Assembly: GCA_030145715.1 (NCBI GenBank)
Contig: JAIXHQ010000013.1
Coordinates: 25,045-89,044, forward strand
Direction: 5' to 3'
DNA length: 64,000 nucleotides
Source: Sphingopyxis sp.
GTDB taxonomy: Bacteria; Pseudomonadota; Alphaproteobacteria; Sphingomonadales; Sphingomonadaceae
In this document: in pieces, positions 1-8,725 of the stretch
How the letters are laid out: every line of letters starts with the position of its first letter
Position numbering within the stretch: position 1 is the stretch's first letter
Translations under genes and position numbers: made by a program
Notes under the pieces: generated by a model
What the model was told of the DNA's origin: nothing
Seen by the model: only the letters and a program-made list of their open reading frames with translations
The model's database searches: none

Positions 1-2
1 AG

Positions 3-386
3 ATGACAGCGAAGAATTGGAGGAAGATGATGAAGCCGTTCGGTGAAACTGCCCGCGAGACGCGAGCGAAAGCGAGTGAGATTGCGGAAAAGACCGCCGA
101 AAATGCACGGCTGACCGCCGAGGCGGCGAAGGCGCGCATTCAGGACGGCTATGGCCGCGCCCGCACCGCGACCGGCGATCTGGCCGCGAGGGCCAGCGAA
201 CAGGCGCATGTCGCTCGCGAAGCCGCCGGTGAAGCCTATGAAAAGGGCAAGGCGCAGGCGAAACGCGCGAACAGCAGGTTGAAGGACGTGGCCGAAAAAC
301 AGCCGCTGGCGCTTGTCGCCGGAGCGGTCGCGATTGGCGCGCTGCTGGGGTCCTTTCTGCCCAAGGGCCGCAAGGAAGAAGACTGA
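3..386 (+). CDS. ElaB/YqjD/DUF883-like tail-anchored membrane protein
   Basis: This is a 127-residue protein. Residues about 10-98 are a long charged helix rich in Ala, Lys, Glu and Arg with coiled-coil character. A single hydrophobic segment follows at about 101-120 (PLALVAGAVAIGALLGSFLP), then a short basic/acidic tail. This matches the ElaB/YqjD/DUF883 group, whose E. coli members anchor in the inner membrane by the C-terminus and bind ribosomes in stationary phase. That role is family knowledge and is not shown here. The ATG is two bases inside the window, so the ribosome binding site and any longer start cannot be seen. It is read in the same direction as the DUF4170 gene 83 bases downstream. 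Confidence 0.7.
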   Translation: MTAKNWRKMMKPFGETARETRAKASEIAEKTAENARLTAEAAKARIQDGYGRARTATGDLAARASEQAHVAREAAGEAYEKGKAQAKRANSRLKDVAEKQPLALVAGAVAIGALLGSFLPKGRKEED

Positions 387-469
387 CCGACACTTGCCGT
401 AAGGGCAAAGCACTGGTAGGGGCCGCGCCTCCTCCCCCCTCCCCGCGCTAGCCCGCAAGGAAAGCAGTC

Positions 470-694
470 ATGAGCAAATTGCATCTCGTATTCGGTGGCC
501 GCGTCGCCGATCCGCAAGGCCTCGATTTCACCGACCTTCACAACCTCGACGTCGTTGGCCTCTATCCCGATTACAAGTCGGCCGAAAAGGCATGGCGGAG
601 CGCCGCGCAGCGCACGGTCGACGATGCCGAAATGAAATATGTCGTCGTCCACCTGCACAAATTGCTGCAACCGGACGCGGACGCCGAAGCCTGA
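470..694 (+). CDS. DUF4170 family small protein
   Basis: This 74-residue soluble protein starts MSKLHLVFGG. It has the DUF4170 pattern: a beta-strand start, then GLYPDYKSAEKAWRSAAQ, then a strand YVVVHLHKLL at the end. The family is common in Alphaproteobacteria and has no known function. There is no signal peptide or membrane segment. A purine-rich AAGGAAAG lies just ahead of the ATG. A strong hairpin follows the stop codon within a few bases, so this is probably the last gene of its transcript. Confidence 0.75.
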   Translation: MSKLHLVFGGRVADPQGLDFTDLHNLDVVGLYPDYKSAEKAWRSAAQRTVDDAEMKYVVVHLHKLLQPDADAEA

Positions 695-698
695 AATC

Positions 699-722
699 GA
701 CGGCCCTTCGGGGCCGTCCTTT
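699..722. terminator. Hairpin terminator between convergent genes
   Basis: An 8-bp perfect stem (GACGGCCC / GGGCCGTC) closed by a stable TTCG tetraloop is followed by CTTT on the plus strand. On the minus strand the stem is preceded by GAAAG. It sits between the stops of the DUF4170 gene and the convergent complex I gene, so it may serve both. Confidence 0.7.
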
Positions 723-724
723 CA

Positions 725-1003
725 TCAGCGGAAATTGTCGGCGTAGGCCTGAATCTTCAACGTGCGCACGGGCGTCGCGGCGACCTCTACCGCGATGCCG
801 TTCTTTTCGGCATAGGCGACCGCTTCTTCGCGGCTGGCAAAGCCCAGGCGCAGTTGCCGCTGCGTATCGCCGCTGCCCGCCCAACCCATCAACGGATCGG
901 CCTTGCGCGCTTCCGCAGGGGCAAATTCCAGCATCCAGCGTTGCGTCCCGGCACGGCCCGACTGCATCGCATTCTTGGGCTTTTGGAAAATACGCGCTTT
1001 CAT
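725..1003 (-). CDS. NADH dehydrogenase accessory subunit, NDUFS4/ETC complex I family
   Basis: This 92-residue protein begins MKARIFQKPKNAMQSG. It carries the NDUFS4 (ETC complex I subunit conserved region) pattern: an N-terminal ARIF-KP strand, a central W-LEF segment, DPLMGWAGSGDT, and a C-terminal 'F-SREEAVAYAEKNGI' helix. In mitochondria and Alphaproteobacteria this peripheral subunit stabilises the NADH-binding arm of complex I. A longer frame opens 15 codons upstream, but the internal Met is the standard family start. It converges on the DUF4170 gene and shares the hairpin between them. Confidence 0.8.
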   Translation of the reverse strand: MKARIFQKPKNAMQSGRAGTQRWMLEFAPAEARKADPLMGWAGSGDTQRQLRLGFASREEAVAYAEKNGIAVEVAATPVRTLKIQAYADNFR

Positions 1004-1069
1004 CGGGTTCGTCCTGTACTGGGGCCTGAACCGCTGCCTTAGCGGCAAGCGGCACGGGCGAAAAGAGGG

Positions 1070-3535
1070 CTATTGCGCATCGCGCCGCGCTTGCGCCGCT
1101 TTCGTCATCAATGTCGGGCGCGCATTCGCCGGATCGTCGGGCCAGCTATGCCGGGGATAGCGCCCGCGCATCTCGCGCGCCACATCGTGCCAGCTACCAC
1201 CCCAAAAGGACGCGAGGTCGCGCGTCGTCTGAATCGGGCGGTGCGCGGGCGATGTCAGCGCAAGGATCAGCGGCACCGGCGGATCGCCGATCGTCGGATG
1301 GCGCGACAGCCCGAACAATTCCTGCACCCGCACGCTGACCGTCGGGCCGCCATCGGCGCTGTAATCGATCGGATGCCGGCTACCGGCGGGCGTCGCATAA
1401 TCGGCGGGCGCATATTTTTCGATCAATTGCCGCGCCGGCCAGTCGAGCATCGCCATCATCGCATCGGCGAGCCGGCGGTCGCCGACATCGCGCAAACCCC
1501 GGCAACCGGCCAGCAGCGGCTCCAGCCATATGTCCAGACTGTCCGCGAGCGCGCCGGTCGACAGCGCATCGATGCCCGCGAACGACGCGCGATGCCGCAG
1601 CGCCTGAGCCGCCGGGCCCCATCCGATCACGCCCAACCCCTTGTCCCGCACGGCGACCATGCGGACCGCGACGTCGCTCTCGACATTGTCGCCGCGCCCT
1701 GTCTGCCCGCTGGACAGCGCGATCGCGCCCAGCCGCCGTTCGCGGCGATGATCGACGCGGTCGTTCGCGCTGTCATAGCTGCTTGCCGAATGGGCGACGA
1801 TCCGACCGGCAAAAAGCGCCTCGACCTCCGCCTGATCGATCGGAGCCGCGGCAAGAATGCGAACCCCCGCCGCATGTCCCTGCGCATCGGCGATCGCGAT
1901 CCACTCGCTGCCCGCGATCGGATCGACCGGGTCGATGCGATAGGCGCGCCCGCCGGCGCTCAGATATTCGCCGCGCTGCCCCGCGCGCTGGCGCGCCACG
2001 CGGTCGGGCCAGGCGGTGGCGATCCAGCCGCCGATCGTACGCGGCGCGGCATCGCCCGCGCTCGCCGCCAGATTTTCCGCCACCGTCGCCAGCCGACGCG
2101 CCAACCGCCAGGCGCCTTCGGATCGATCGTTGCGCTGCCCGCGCCAGCGGCCCAGCCGCGCCTCGACATCGACGCCGCGACCGCCCAGCCCCGGCTCGGT
2201 CAGCAGAACCGCCAGCCGCCCCGCCATCTCGGCCTCGCCCGCGCGCGCCGCCTCGATCAGCATATGCGCCAATGGCACCGGCAGCGGAATTGCGGCAAGC
2301 GCCTTGCCATGCGCAGAGATGCGCCCATCCTCCGCCAGCGCGCCGATCGCCTTCAGCCGCGCCTTGGCGTCCGCAATGGCGGCGGGCGACGGCGGGTCGA
2401 GCCAGCCAAGCTGACGCGCATCGACAATACCCCAGCTCGCACAGTCGAGGACGACCGGCATCAGGTCGTTTTCATGGATTTCCGGCGGATCATAGGGCGG
2501 CATGCCCGCCGTCGCCGCCGCCTCCCACAAGCGATAGGCGACCCCCTGCCCCTGCCGCGCGGCCCGGCCCGCCCGCTGCGTCGCCGACGCCTGGCTCGCG
2601 CGTTCGGTGACGAGCCGCGCGATGCCCGCCGCCTTGTCAAATCGCGGCCGCCGCGACAGGCCCGCGTCGATCACGATCCGCACGCCGTCGATGGTCAGGC
2701 TGGTTTCGGCGATGCTCGTCGCCAGGATCAGCTTGCGCATCCCGCCGGGGTGGCGGACCAGCGCCTTGCGCTGCAACGCCGGATCGATTTGCCCATGCAG
2801 ACGGTGGACGACCAGCGGCAGGCGCGCTTCCTCGACCGCGACGGCGGCGCGTTCGATGTCGGCGGCGCCCGGCAGAAAGGCCAGCATGTCGCCCTCCGCC
2901 CCGTCCGTCAGCGCCTGTCGGACCGCACCGAGCACCGATGCCTCCAGCCGGTCCTCGGCACGGCGTCCGATATGACGCAGGTCGAGCGGCCAGATCTTGC
3001 CCTCGCTTTTCACCACCGGCGCATTGCCCAGCAGCGCGCCGAAACGCGCGCCGTCGACCGTCGCGGACATGGCGACCAGCCGCAGGTCGTCGCGCAGCCC
3101 CTGTTGCGCATCGATGGCAAGCGCCAGCGCGAAATCGCCGTCGAGGCTGCGTTCATGGACTTCGTCGAACAGCACCGCCGACACGCCGGAAAGTTCGGGA
3201 TCGGCCAGGATCCGGTTGCGGAACAGGCCGGGCGTCATCACCAGCAGCCGCGTTTCGGCCGACTGCTTGCTGTCGAGCCGCGTGGCATAGCCGACGATCC
3301 GGCCGACATCGGCGCCCATTTCCTCCGCGATCCGTTCGGCGGCGGCGCGCGCGGCGAGGCGCCTTGGCGACAACAGCCATATCGCGCCCCTGCACCAGGG
3401 TTGATCGAGCAGCGCCGGTGCGACGCGCGTCGTCTTGCCCGCACCGGGAGGCGCGACGACGACGGCGTTGGGCTTCAGGACCAGCGCCGCCATGATGTCG
3501 GGCAGCACGGCGTCGATCGGCAGCGGCTGCGTCAT
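1070..3535 (-). CDS. hrpB: ATP-dependent helicase HrpB
   Basis: This 821-residue DEAH/RHA-type helicase shows Walker A APPGAGKTT (28-36), DEVH (124-127), SAT (157-159) and motif VI QRAGRAAR (320-327), followed by the HA2/HrpB C-terminal regions. Full length is typical for HrpB. The family's substrate is unclear; E. coli hrpB mutants have mild phenotypes, so RNA remodelling is inferred only. The start ATG lies 30 bases downstream (minus strand) of the polyprenyl synthase stop, which suggests co-transcription. A very long antisense frame across this gene is a high-GC shadow. Confidence 0.93.
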   Translation of the reverse strand: MTQPLPIDAVLPDIMAALVLKPNAVVVAPPGAGKTTRVAPALLDQPWCRGAIWLLSPRRLAARAAAERIAEEMGADVGRIVGYATRLDSKQSAETRLLVMTPGLFRNRILADPELSGVSAVLFDEVHERSLDGDFALALAIDAQQGLRDDLRLVAMSATVDGARFGALLGNAPVVKSEGKIWPLDLRHIGRRAEDRLEASVLGAVRQALTDGAEGDMLAFLPGAADIERAAVAVEEARLPLVVHRLHGQIDPALQRKALVRHPGGMRKLILATSIAETSLTIDGVRIVIDAGLSRRPRFDKAAGIARLVTERASQASATQRAGRAARQGQGVAYRLWEAAATAGMPPYDPPEIHENDLMPVVLDCASWGIVDARQLGWLDPPSPAAIADAKARLKAIGALAEDGRISAHGKALAAIPLPVPLAHMLIEAARAGEAEMAGRLAVLLTEPGLGGRGVDVEARLGRWRGQRNDRSEGAWRLARRLATVAENLAASAGDAAPRTIGGWIATAWPDRVARQRAGQRGEYLSAGGRAYRIDPVDPIAGSEWIAIADAQGHAAGVRILAAAPIDQAEVEALFAGRIVAHSASSYDSANDRVDHRRERRLGAIALSSGQTGRGDNVESDVAVRMVAVRDKGLGVIGWGPAAQALRHRASFAGIDALSTGALADSLDIWLEPLLAGCRGLRDVGDRRLADAMMAMLDWPARQLIEKYAPADYATPAGSRHPIDYSADGGPTVSVRVQELFGLSRHPTIGDPPVPLILALTSPAHRPIQTTRDLASFWGGSWHDVAREMRGRYPRHSWPDDPANARPTLMTKAAQARRDAQ

Positions 3536-3565
3536 GCCGGGGCCGTCATCGCCATCGATACGCGA

Positions 3566-4579
3566 TCAATAGGCGCGCGCGACCGCAAAGGCGACTGCCT
3601 CCGTCAGCGCCGACTTTGCCTGGCTGGCCCGAAAGCCGCCGATCGCATCGACGGCGCGCTGGCCATAATGGCGCGCGCGCGCCAGCGTGTCGGCAATCGT
3701 GTCATGCTTGCGGAGCAGCGCGGTGGCATGGGCCAGATCTTCGTCCGATGTCCTGTGGCCGGTGATCGCCAGCTTCCAGAAGGCGCGTTCTTCGGCATCG
3801 CCGCGCGCATAGGCCAGAATGACGGGCAAGGTCACCTTGCCGTCGCGAAAATCGTCGCCGACGCCCTTGCCCATCGTTTCGGCGTCCGAAACATAATCGA
3901 TGGCATCGTCGACGAGCTGGAACGCGATGCCCAGGTTGCGGCCATAGGCGTCGAGCGCCGCCTCGGTCGCGTCGTCCCGTTCGGCGACGACCGCCGCGAT
4001 CTTGCAGGCGGCGGCGAACAGCTCGGCGGTCTTGGCGTTGATGATCGAAAGATACTGGTCCTCGCTCGTTTCGATCCGGCGCTGCGCGGACAATTGGTTG
4101 ACCTCACCCTCTGCGATCACCGCCGATGCGCGCGACAATATCTTGAGCACTTTCAGCGATCCGTCCTCGACCATCACTTCGAACGCGCGGCTGAACAGGA
4201 AATCGCCGACCAGCACCGACGCGCTGTTGCCCCAGATCAGGTTAGCGGTCTTGCGGCCGCGGCGCAGGTCGGATTTATCGACCACATCGTCGTGCAGCAG
4301 CGTCGCCGTATGGATGAACTCGACCGCCGCGGCCAGCTTGCAATGACGGCGCCCCGGATAGTCGAGCAGCTTGCCACAGGCGAGCGTCAGCATCGGCCGC
4401 ATCCGTTTGCCGCCCCCGGCGATCAGATGACCGGCCAGTTCGGGGATCAGCGGCACTTCGGACTGCATCCGGTCGAGAATGACCGAATTGACCTCGTTCA
4501 TATCGGCGGCGACGAGCGCCATCATCGGGTCGAGCGAGGGCGGGCGATCGCCGTGGAGGAGGTGGATTTCGGCAGTCAT
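3566..4579 (-). CDS. ispB: Polyprenyl diphosphate synthase (quinone side chain)
   Basis: This 337-residue trans-polyprenyl synthase carries both Asp-rich motifs, DDVVD (97-101) and DDAID (224-228), and the GGGKRMRP substrate loop (56-62). It condenses isopentenyl diphosphate onto an allylic primer to build the ubiquinone side chain. Sphingomonads make Q-10, so a decaprenyl product is likely, but chain length cannot be read here. The frame opens further upstream; MTAEIHLLHG is chosen because the upstream extension is Arg/Ala-rich and crosses the divergent promoter region of the chorismate mutase gene. Confidence 0.88.
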   Translation of the reverse strand: MTAEIHLLHGDRPPSLDPMMALVAADMNEVNSVILDRMQSEVPLIPELAGHLIAGGGKRMRPMLTLACGKLLDYPGRRHCKLAAAVEFIHTATLLHDDVVDKSDLRRGRKTANLIWGNSASVLVGDFLFSRAFEVMVEDGSLKVLKILSRASAVIAEGEVNQLSAQRRIETSEDQYLSIINAKTAELFAAACKIAAVVAERDDATEAALDAYGRNLGIAFQLVDDAIDYVSDAETMGKGVGDDFRDGKVTLPVILAYARGDAEERAFWKLAITGHRTSDEDLAHATALLRKHDTIADTLARARHYGQRAVDAIGGFRASQAKSALTEAVAFAVARAY

Positions 4580-4688
4580 GACGGGGCGAGCCTTGGCGCC
4601 GCGATCACGATTTTGCAACGACTTTCGGCTTGCGTCCGCCCCCTTGCCGGTGCCAAGCGCATCAGGAGAAAAGAGGAGCCGCCGACCC

Positions 4689-4976
4689 ATGGACGACGAA
4701 TTGAGCCGCTATCGCCAAAGCATCGACAATATCGACGCCGCGCTCGTCTATATGCTGGCCGAACGGTTCAAGGTGACAAAGGCGGTCGGCGAACTCAAGG
4801 CCCGCGGCGGCCTCCCCCCCGCCGATCCGGGCCGGGAAGAACGGCAGATCGAACGATTGCGCAAACTGTCCCGCGACGCCGATCTCGATCCGGAATTCAG
4901 CGAAAAATTCCTCCGCTTCATCATCGACGAAGTCATCCGCCATCACGAACAGGCCAAGCGCGAACAGAACGCATGA
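4689..4976 (+). CDS. Chorismate mutase (AroQ type)
   Basis: This 95-residue all-helical chorismate mutase domain starts MDDELSRYRQSIDNIDAAL. Its first helix carries Arg8 and IDNIDAALVYMLAERF, with LKARGGLPPADPGREE after it, as in the AroQ alpha class. It converts chorismate to prephenate for Phe/Tyr synthesis, acts in the cytoplasm as a dimer, and has no fused partner domain. A strong ribosome binding site (AGGAG then GAGGAG) lies 8-25 bases ahead of the ATG. The preferred start ignores 70 extra upstream codons. The gene is divergent from the polyprenyl synthase. Confidence 0.88.
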   Translation: MDDELSRYRQSIDNIDAALVYMLAERFKVTKAVGELKARGGLPPADPGREERQIERLRKLSRDADLDPEFSEKFLRFIIDEVIRHHEQAKREQNA

Positions 4977-5048
4977 GGCGCGATGGAAGGCTGGCGCCCC
5001 TGCCCGGCATCGCCGCGACAGCCTAGAACAGGGTATTGCCGCGACGGG

Positions 5049-5420
5049 CTAGAACAGGCGCGACCCGTTTGGGACGGGCCGGTCCGGCGCGAACAGGATC
5101 ACCGCGCCGTCTTCATCCGCGAAACCCAGCGTCAGCACCTCCGACATATATTTGCCGATCTGGCGCGGCGGAAAATTGACCACCGCCGCGACTTGCCGCC
5201 CGACCAATTCCTCTATTTCATAGCGGTCGACGATCTGCGCGCTGCTTTTCCGGATGCCGACGGCGCCGCCGAAATCGATCTTCAGCTTGAACGCGGGCTT
5301 GCGCGCCTCGGGAAACGGCTCGGCCTCGACGATCGTGCCGATGCGAACATCGACGCGCAGGAAATCGTCGAAGGTAATTTCGGGCGCCGCGACCGCGTCG
5401 GCGTCGTGATTTACGTGCAT
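5049..5420 (-). CDS. csaA: CsaA-type tRNA-binding protein
   Basis: This 123-residue single-domain protein has the OB-fold tRNA-binding motifs FDDFLRVDVRIGTIVEAE, ARKPAFKLKIDFG and a central VAAVVNFPPRQIG. These match CsaA and the C-terminal domain of methionyl-tRNA synthetase. CsaA is reported to act as a homodimeric tRNA-binding or export-associated chaperone; which applies here is unknown. The ATG is 40 bases beyond the pccA stop on the same strand, so it may be the tail gene of the propionyl-CoA operon, although the function does not match. Confidence 0.85.
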   Translation of the reverse strand: MHVNHDADAVAAPEITFDDFLRVDVRIGTIVEAEPFPEARKPAFKLKIDFGGAVGIRKSSAQIVDRYEIEELVGRQVAAVVNFPPRQIGKYMSEVLTLGFADEDGAVILFAPDRPVPNGSRLF

Positions 5421-5460
5421 TCCAACACCCTCCGCCGTTGCGATGACGCGAAGACGGCGC

Positions 5461-7467
5461 CTATTCCATCTCCAGGATCACCGCGTCGACCGCCAGGCTG
5501 TCGCCCTGCGCCGCATTGACCGTCTTCACCACGCCGGATTTTTCGGCGCGCAGGATATTTTCCATCTTCATCGCCTCGACGGTCGCCAGCGGCTGGCCCG
5601 CCTCGACCTTGTCGCCTTCACCCACATGCAGCGTCACCAGCAGACCGGGCATCGGACAGATCAGGAATTTCGACAGATCGGGCGGAATCTTTTCGATCAT
5701 ATGTCCGGCCAGCGCCGCGACATGCCAAGGCAGCACGCGCACGTCATGGATGGCCCCGCGCGTCGTCATGCGCCAGCCGGTGCGCGTTTTGGTGACCTTG
5801 ACCGCCAGTTCGCTGTCATCGATCTCCGCGACGACCAGGCGGTCGCCCGGCGTATATTCCAGCGCGATGTCGATCCGGTCACCTTCGACCTTGATATGCT
5901 TTTCGCCGATCTTGACCTTGTGCGGTATGCCGTCGATCGACACCTGCCACTTGGCGGGCGGTTCCAGCCGGTCGCCAAGCTGGCCGTCGGTGCGGCGGGC
6001 GCGATCGGCCTCCGCACTCGCCATAAAGCCCGCGATGGCGGCAAGCGCGCGCGTGATCCTGGCGTCGGTCGGCGCGCCGTGGAAACCCTCGGGATATTCC
6101 TCGGCGATGAAACCCGTCGTCAGTTCGCCCGACCGGAAACGCGGATGCTGCATGATGGCCGAAACAAAATCGATATTATGGCCCAGCCCTTCGAGTTCGA
6201 AACGGTCGAGCGCCGCCACCTGAAGGTCGGCGGCCTCGTCGCGCGTCTTGCCCCATGTCACCAGCTTGGCGATCATCGGGTCGTAAAAGATCGACACTTC
6301 GCCGCCCTCTTCGACCCCCGCATCGACGCGCACGCCATCGACGCCGCGTTCATCGCCGTCCCACGCCGGAACGGGGGTGCGATAGCGCACGAGCCGCCCG
6401 GTCGAGGGCAGGAAACCGCGATAGGGGTCCTCGGCATAGACGCGGTTCTCGATCGCCCAGCCGTCGATCTTCACATCATCCTGCGTCATGGTCAGCTTTT
6501 CGCCCGCCGCGACGCGGATCATCTGTTCGACCAGATCGACGCCGGTGATCGCCTCTGTCACCGGATGCTCGACCTGCAAACGCGTGTTCATTTCCAGAAA
6601 ATAGAAACTCTCGCCCGTCGGGTCGGCGCCCGACACGATCAGTTCGACCGTGCCCGCGCTGTAATAGCCGACGGCCTTTGACAGGGCGACGCACTGTTCG
6701 CCCATCGCCTTGCGCATCGCGGGGGTGACGAAAGGCGACGGCGCTTCCTCGACCACCTTTTGGTGGCGGCGCTGGATGCTGCATTCGCGTTCGTTCAGAT
6801 ACAGCACATTGCCATGCTGATCGCCGAGGATCTGAATCTCGATGTGGCGCGGATTCAGGATGAACTTCTCGATAAAGACGCGGTCGTCGCCAAAGCTGTT
6901 CAGCCCCTCGCGCTTCGTCGCCTCGAACCCCTCCCGGACGTCCTTTTCGTCATAGGCGAGGCGCATACCCTTGCCGCCGCCGCCCGCCGACGCCTTCATC
7001 ATCACCGGATAGCCGATCTCGTTCGAAATCTCGACCGCATGCTCGGTATCGCGAATCTCGCCGACGAAGCCGGGGACGACATTGACGCCCGCTTCCTTGG
7101 CCAGCTTCTTCGACTCGATCTTGTCGCCCATCGCGGCGATCGCGCCGACCGGCGGGCCGATGAAGGCGATATTTTCCTTGGCCAGCGCCTCGGCAAAGCT
7201 GGTGCGCTCGGACAGGAAACCATAACCCGGATGCACCGCCTCGGCGCCCGTCGCCTTGCACGCGGCGATGATCTTGTCCGCGATCAGATAGGATTCGGAC
7301 GCGGGCGAGGCGCCGATATGCACCGCCTCATCCGCCATCTGAACAAAGGGCGCGCGCGCGTCGGCGTCCGAATAGACGGCAACGGTCGCAATGCCCATGC
7401 GCCGCGCGGTCTTGATGACGCGGCAGGCGATTTCACCGCGGTTGGCGATCAGGATTTTCTTGAACAC
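5461..7467 (-). CDS. pccA: Propionyl-CoA (acyl-CoA) carboxylase alpha subunit, biotin-carrying
   Basis: This 668-residue protein contains biotin carboxylase (ILIANRGEIACRVI at the N-terminus, ATP-grasp with GGGGKGMR, EMNTRLQVEHPVTE), a middle BT linker, and a C-terminal biotinyl domain with EAMKMEN, the biotinylated Lys being about residue 634. With PccB it carboxylates propionyl-CoA to (S)-methylmalonyl-CoA. The length fits PccA better than the shorter MccA type. It lies 116 bases downstream of the 34-residue ORF, and that spacer holds two palindromes. Clustering with mce, mcm and pccB strongly supports propionyl-CoA as substrate. Confidence 0.92.
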   Translation of the reverse strand: MFKKILIANRGEIACRVIKTARRMGIATVAVYSDADARAPFVQMADEAVHIGASPASESYLIADKIIAACKATGAEAVHPGYGFLSERTSFAEALAKENIAFIGPPVGAIAAMGDKIESKKLAKEAGVNVVPGFVGEIRDTEHAVEISNEIGYPVMMKASAGGGGKGMRLAYDEKDVREGFEATKREGLNSFGDDRVFIEKFILNPRHIEIQILGDQHGNVLYLNERECSIQRRHQKVVEEAPSPFVTPAMRKAMGEQCVALSKAVGYYSAGTVELIVSGADPTGESFYFLEMNTRLQVEHPVTEAITGVDLVEQMIRVAAGEKLTMTQDDVKIDGWAIENRVYAEDPYRGFLPSTGRLVRYRTPVPAWDGDERGVDGVRVDAGVEEGGEVSIFYDPMIAKLVTWGKTRDEAADLQVAALDRFELEGLGHNIDFVSAIMQHPRFRSGELTTGFIAEEYPEGFHGAPTDARITRALAAIAGFMASAEADRARRTDGQLGDRLEPPAKWQVSIDGIPHKVKIGEKHIKVEGDRIDIALEYTPGDRLVVAEIDDSELAVKVTKTRTGWRMTTRGAIHDVRVLPWHVAALAGHMIEKIPPDLSKFLICPMPGLLVTLHVGEGDKVEAGQPLATVEAMKMENILRAEKSGVVKTVNAAQGDSLAVDAVILEME

Positions 7468-7475
7468 TCTTTACT

Positions 7476-7582
7476 CCCCTCCCGCTTGCGGGAAGGGCCG
7501 GGTTAGGCCTGCTCCGCTAGCGAAATGTGAAAATCTTAAAGGGTGTCGGCCCATGCCTTGCCCTCTCCCGCCAACCGGCGGG
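7476..7582. repeat. Two intergenic palindromes (REP-like) before pccA
   Basis: The first hairpin is an imperfect CCCTCCCGC / GCGGGAAGGG at 7476-7497 followed by CCGGGTTAGGCC. This motif class recurs between genes in many Alphaproteobacteria. The second is CCCGCC-AACC-GGCGGG at 7567-7582, just beyond the stop of the small ORF. They could attenuate transcription or stabilise mRNA ends between the bioB part and pccA; neither is followed by a U-run. Confidence 0.5.
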
Positions 7583-7583
7583 C

Positions 7584-7688
7584 CTACTCAATCGGATCGC
7601 CGTGCATGAACATGCCGGACGCAAACATCAGCCAATAGATGACCGCAACGATCAGCAAGACCAGGACGACCGGCCTCCATGGCCTCAC
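7584..7688 (-). CDS. 34-residue single-span membrane protein coupled to bioB
   Basis: This short frame starts with GTG inside the bioB stop codon (GTGA overlap, 7685-7688). It encodes [21 protein letters not shown] and then a short tail, ending GDPIE. A basic N-terminus followed by one hydrophobic span suggests a single-pass membrane microprotein. I do not recognise a family. The overlap with bioB and good codon usage argue that it is translated, but size alone makes this uncertain. It may relate to biotin or propionate metabolism or simply ride along. Confidence 0.45.
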   Translation of the reverse strand: MRPWRPVVLVLLIVAVIYWLMFASGMFMHGDPIE

Positions 7689-8725
7689 TCCGCCGCCTCC
7701 ATCTGCGCGCGCATCGGCTCCTCGCTCTCCATCGGCCGCAAGCCCAGCTTCGCGAACAGCGCCGCGTCCTTGCCGTCGCCCGCATTCGCCGTCGTCAGCA
7801 GCTTGTCGCCGGTAAAGATGCTGTTCGCGCCCGCCATGAAGCACAGCGCCTGTGTCGCCTCCGACATGCTTTCGCGGCCCGCCGACAGGCGGACCATCGA
7901 TTTCGGCATGGTGATGCGCGCGACCGCGATGGTGCGGACGAATTCGATGTCGTCGATCTTGGCGAGCGGCGTGTCCGCCAGCATGTCGCCCAGCACCGTA
8001 CCCTTCACCGGCACCAGCGCATTGACCGGCACGCTTTCGGGATGCCGTTCCAGCGTCGCCAGCGCATGGATGAAACCGACGCGGTCGCTGCGCGCCTCAC
8101 CCAGCCCGACGATGCCGCCCGAACAGACGTTGATGCCGGCGTTGCGCACTTCTTCCAGCGTATCGAGCCGGTCCTGAAACGTCCGGGTCGAGATGATATT
8201 CTCGTAATTTTCCGGGCTGGTGTCGATATTATGGTTGTAATAATCGAGCCCGGCGACGGCCAGCGTCTGCGCCTGTTCCCTGGTCAGCATCCCCAACGTC
8301 ATACAGGTTTCCAGGCCCATCTGGCGCACGCCCTCCACCATCTCGACGATCGCGGGCATGTCGCGGTCCTTGGGGTTGCGCCACGCCGCGCCCATGCAGA
8401 ACCGCTTCGATCCCGCGTCCTTCGCCTCTGCCGCCGCCTGCAACACGGCGCGGACGTCCATCAGCTTGGTGGCCTTCAGCCCGCTGTCGGCCGATTTGCT
8501 CTGTGAACAATATCCGCAATCCTCGACACATCCGCCGGTCTTGATCGACAGCAATGTGCAAAGCTGCACCTCGCCATGCGCGTGATGGCGGCGATGCACC
8601 CCCTGCGCTTCCCACATCAGGTCGTCGAACGGCAGGTCGAACAGGGCGGCGATTTCCTCGCGCGTCCAGTCGTTGCGGGCTTCTCCGTTTCCGTTCGATG
8701 CGAGCGGGGAATTAAGGCTAGTCAT
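7685..8725 (-). CDS. bioB: Biotin synthase
   Basis: This 346-residue radical SAM enzyme has the CxxxCxxC cluster at C66/C70/C73 ([10 protein letters not shown]), [12 protein letters not shown], and the BioB C-terminal half. It inserts sulfur into dethiobiotin to make biotin, using one [4Fe-4S] and one [2Fe-2S] cluster. [10 protein letters not shown] is taken as the start because its ATG overlaps the mutase stop codon (ATGA), implying coupled translation; a longer open frame exists upstream. Its place inside a biotin-dependent carboxylase operon, away from bioF/A/D, links cofactor supply to demand. Confidence 0.93.
   Translation of the reverse strand: MTSLNSPLASNGNGEARNDWTREEIAALFDLPFDDLMWEAQGVHRRHHAHGEVQLCTLLSIKTGGCVEDCGYCSQSKSADSGLKATKLMDVRAVLQAAAEAKDAGSKRFCMGAAWRNPKDRDMPAIVEMVEGVRQMGLETCMTLGMLTREQAQTLAVAGLDYYNHNIDTSPENYENIISTRTFQDRLDTLEEVRNAGINVCSGGIVGLGEARSDRVGFIHALATLERHPESVPVNALVPVKGTVLGDMLADTPLAKIDDIEFVRTIAVARITMPKSMVRLSAGRESMSEATQALCFMAGANSIFTGDKLLTTANAGDGKDAALFAKLGLRPMESEEPMRAQMEAAE

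Noticed and set aside
1021..1062. A tRNA-like GC-rich stem (CCGCTGCCTTAGCGGCAAGCGG)-type region between hrpB and the complex I gene
   Set aside because: Too short, with no cloverleaf arms or T-loop sequence; simple palindromic spacer.
1073..5026. A 1317-codon plus-strand open frame antisense to hrpB and the polyprenyl synthase
   Set aside because: Arg/Pro/Ala-rich shadow of high-GC genes with no domain; the minus-strand genes have complete motifs.
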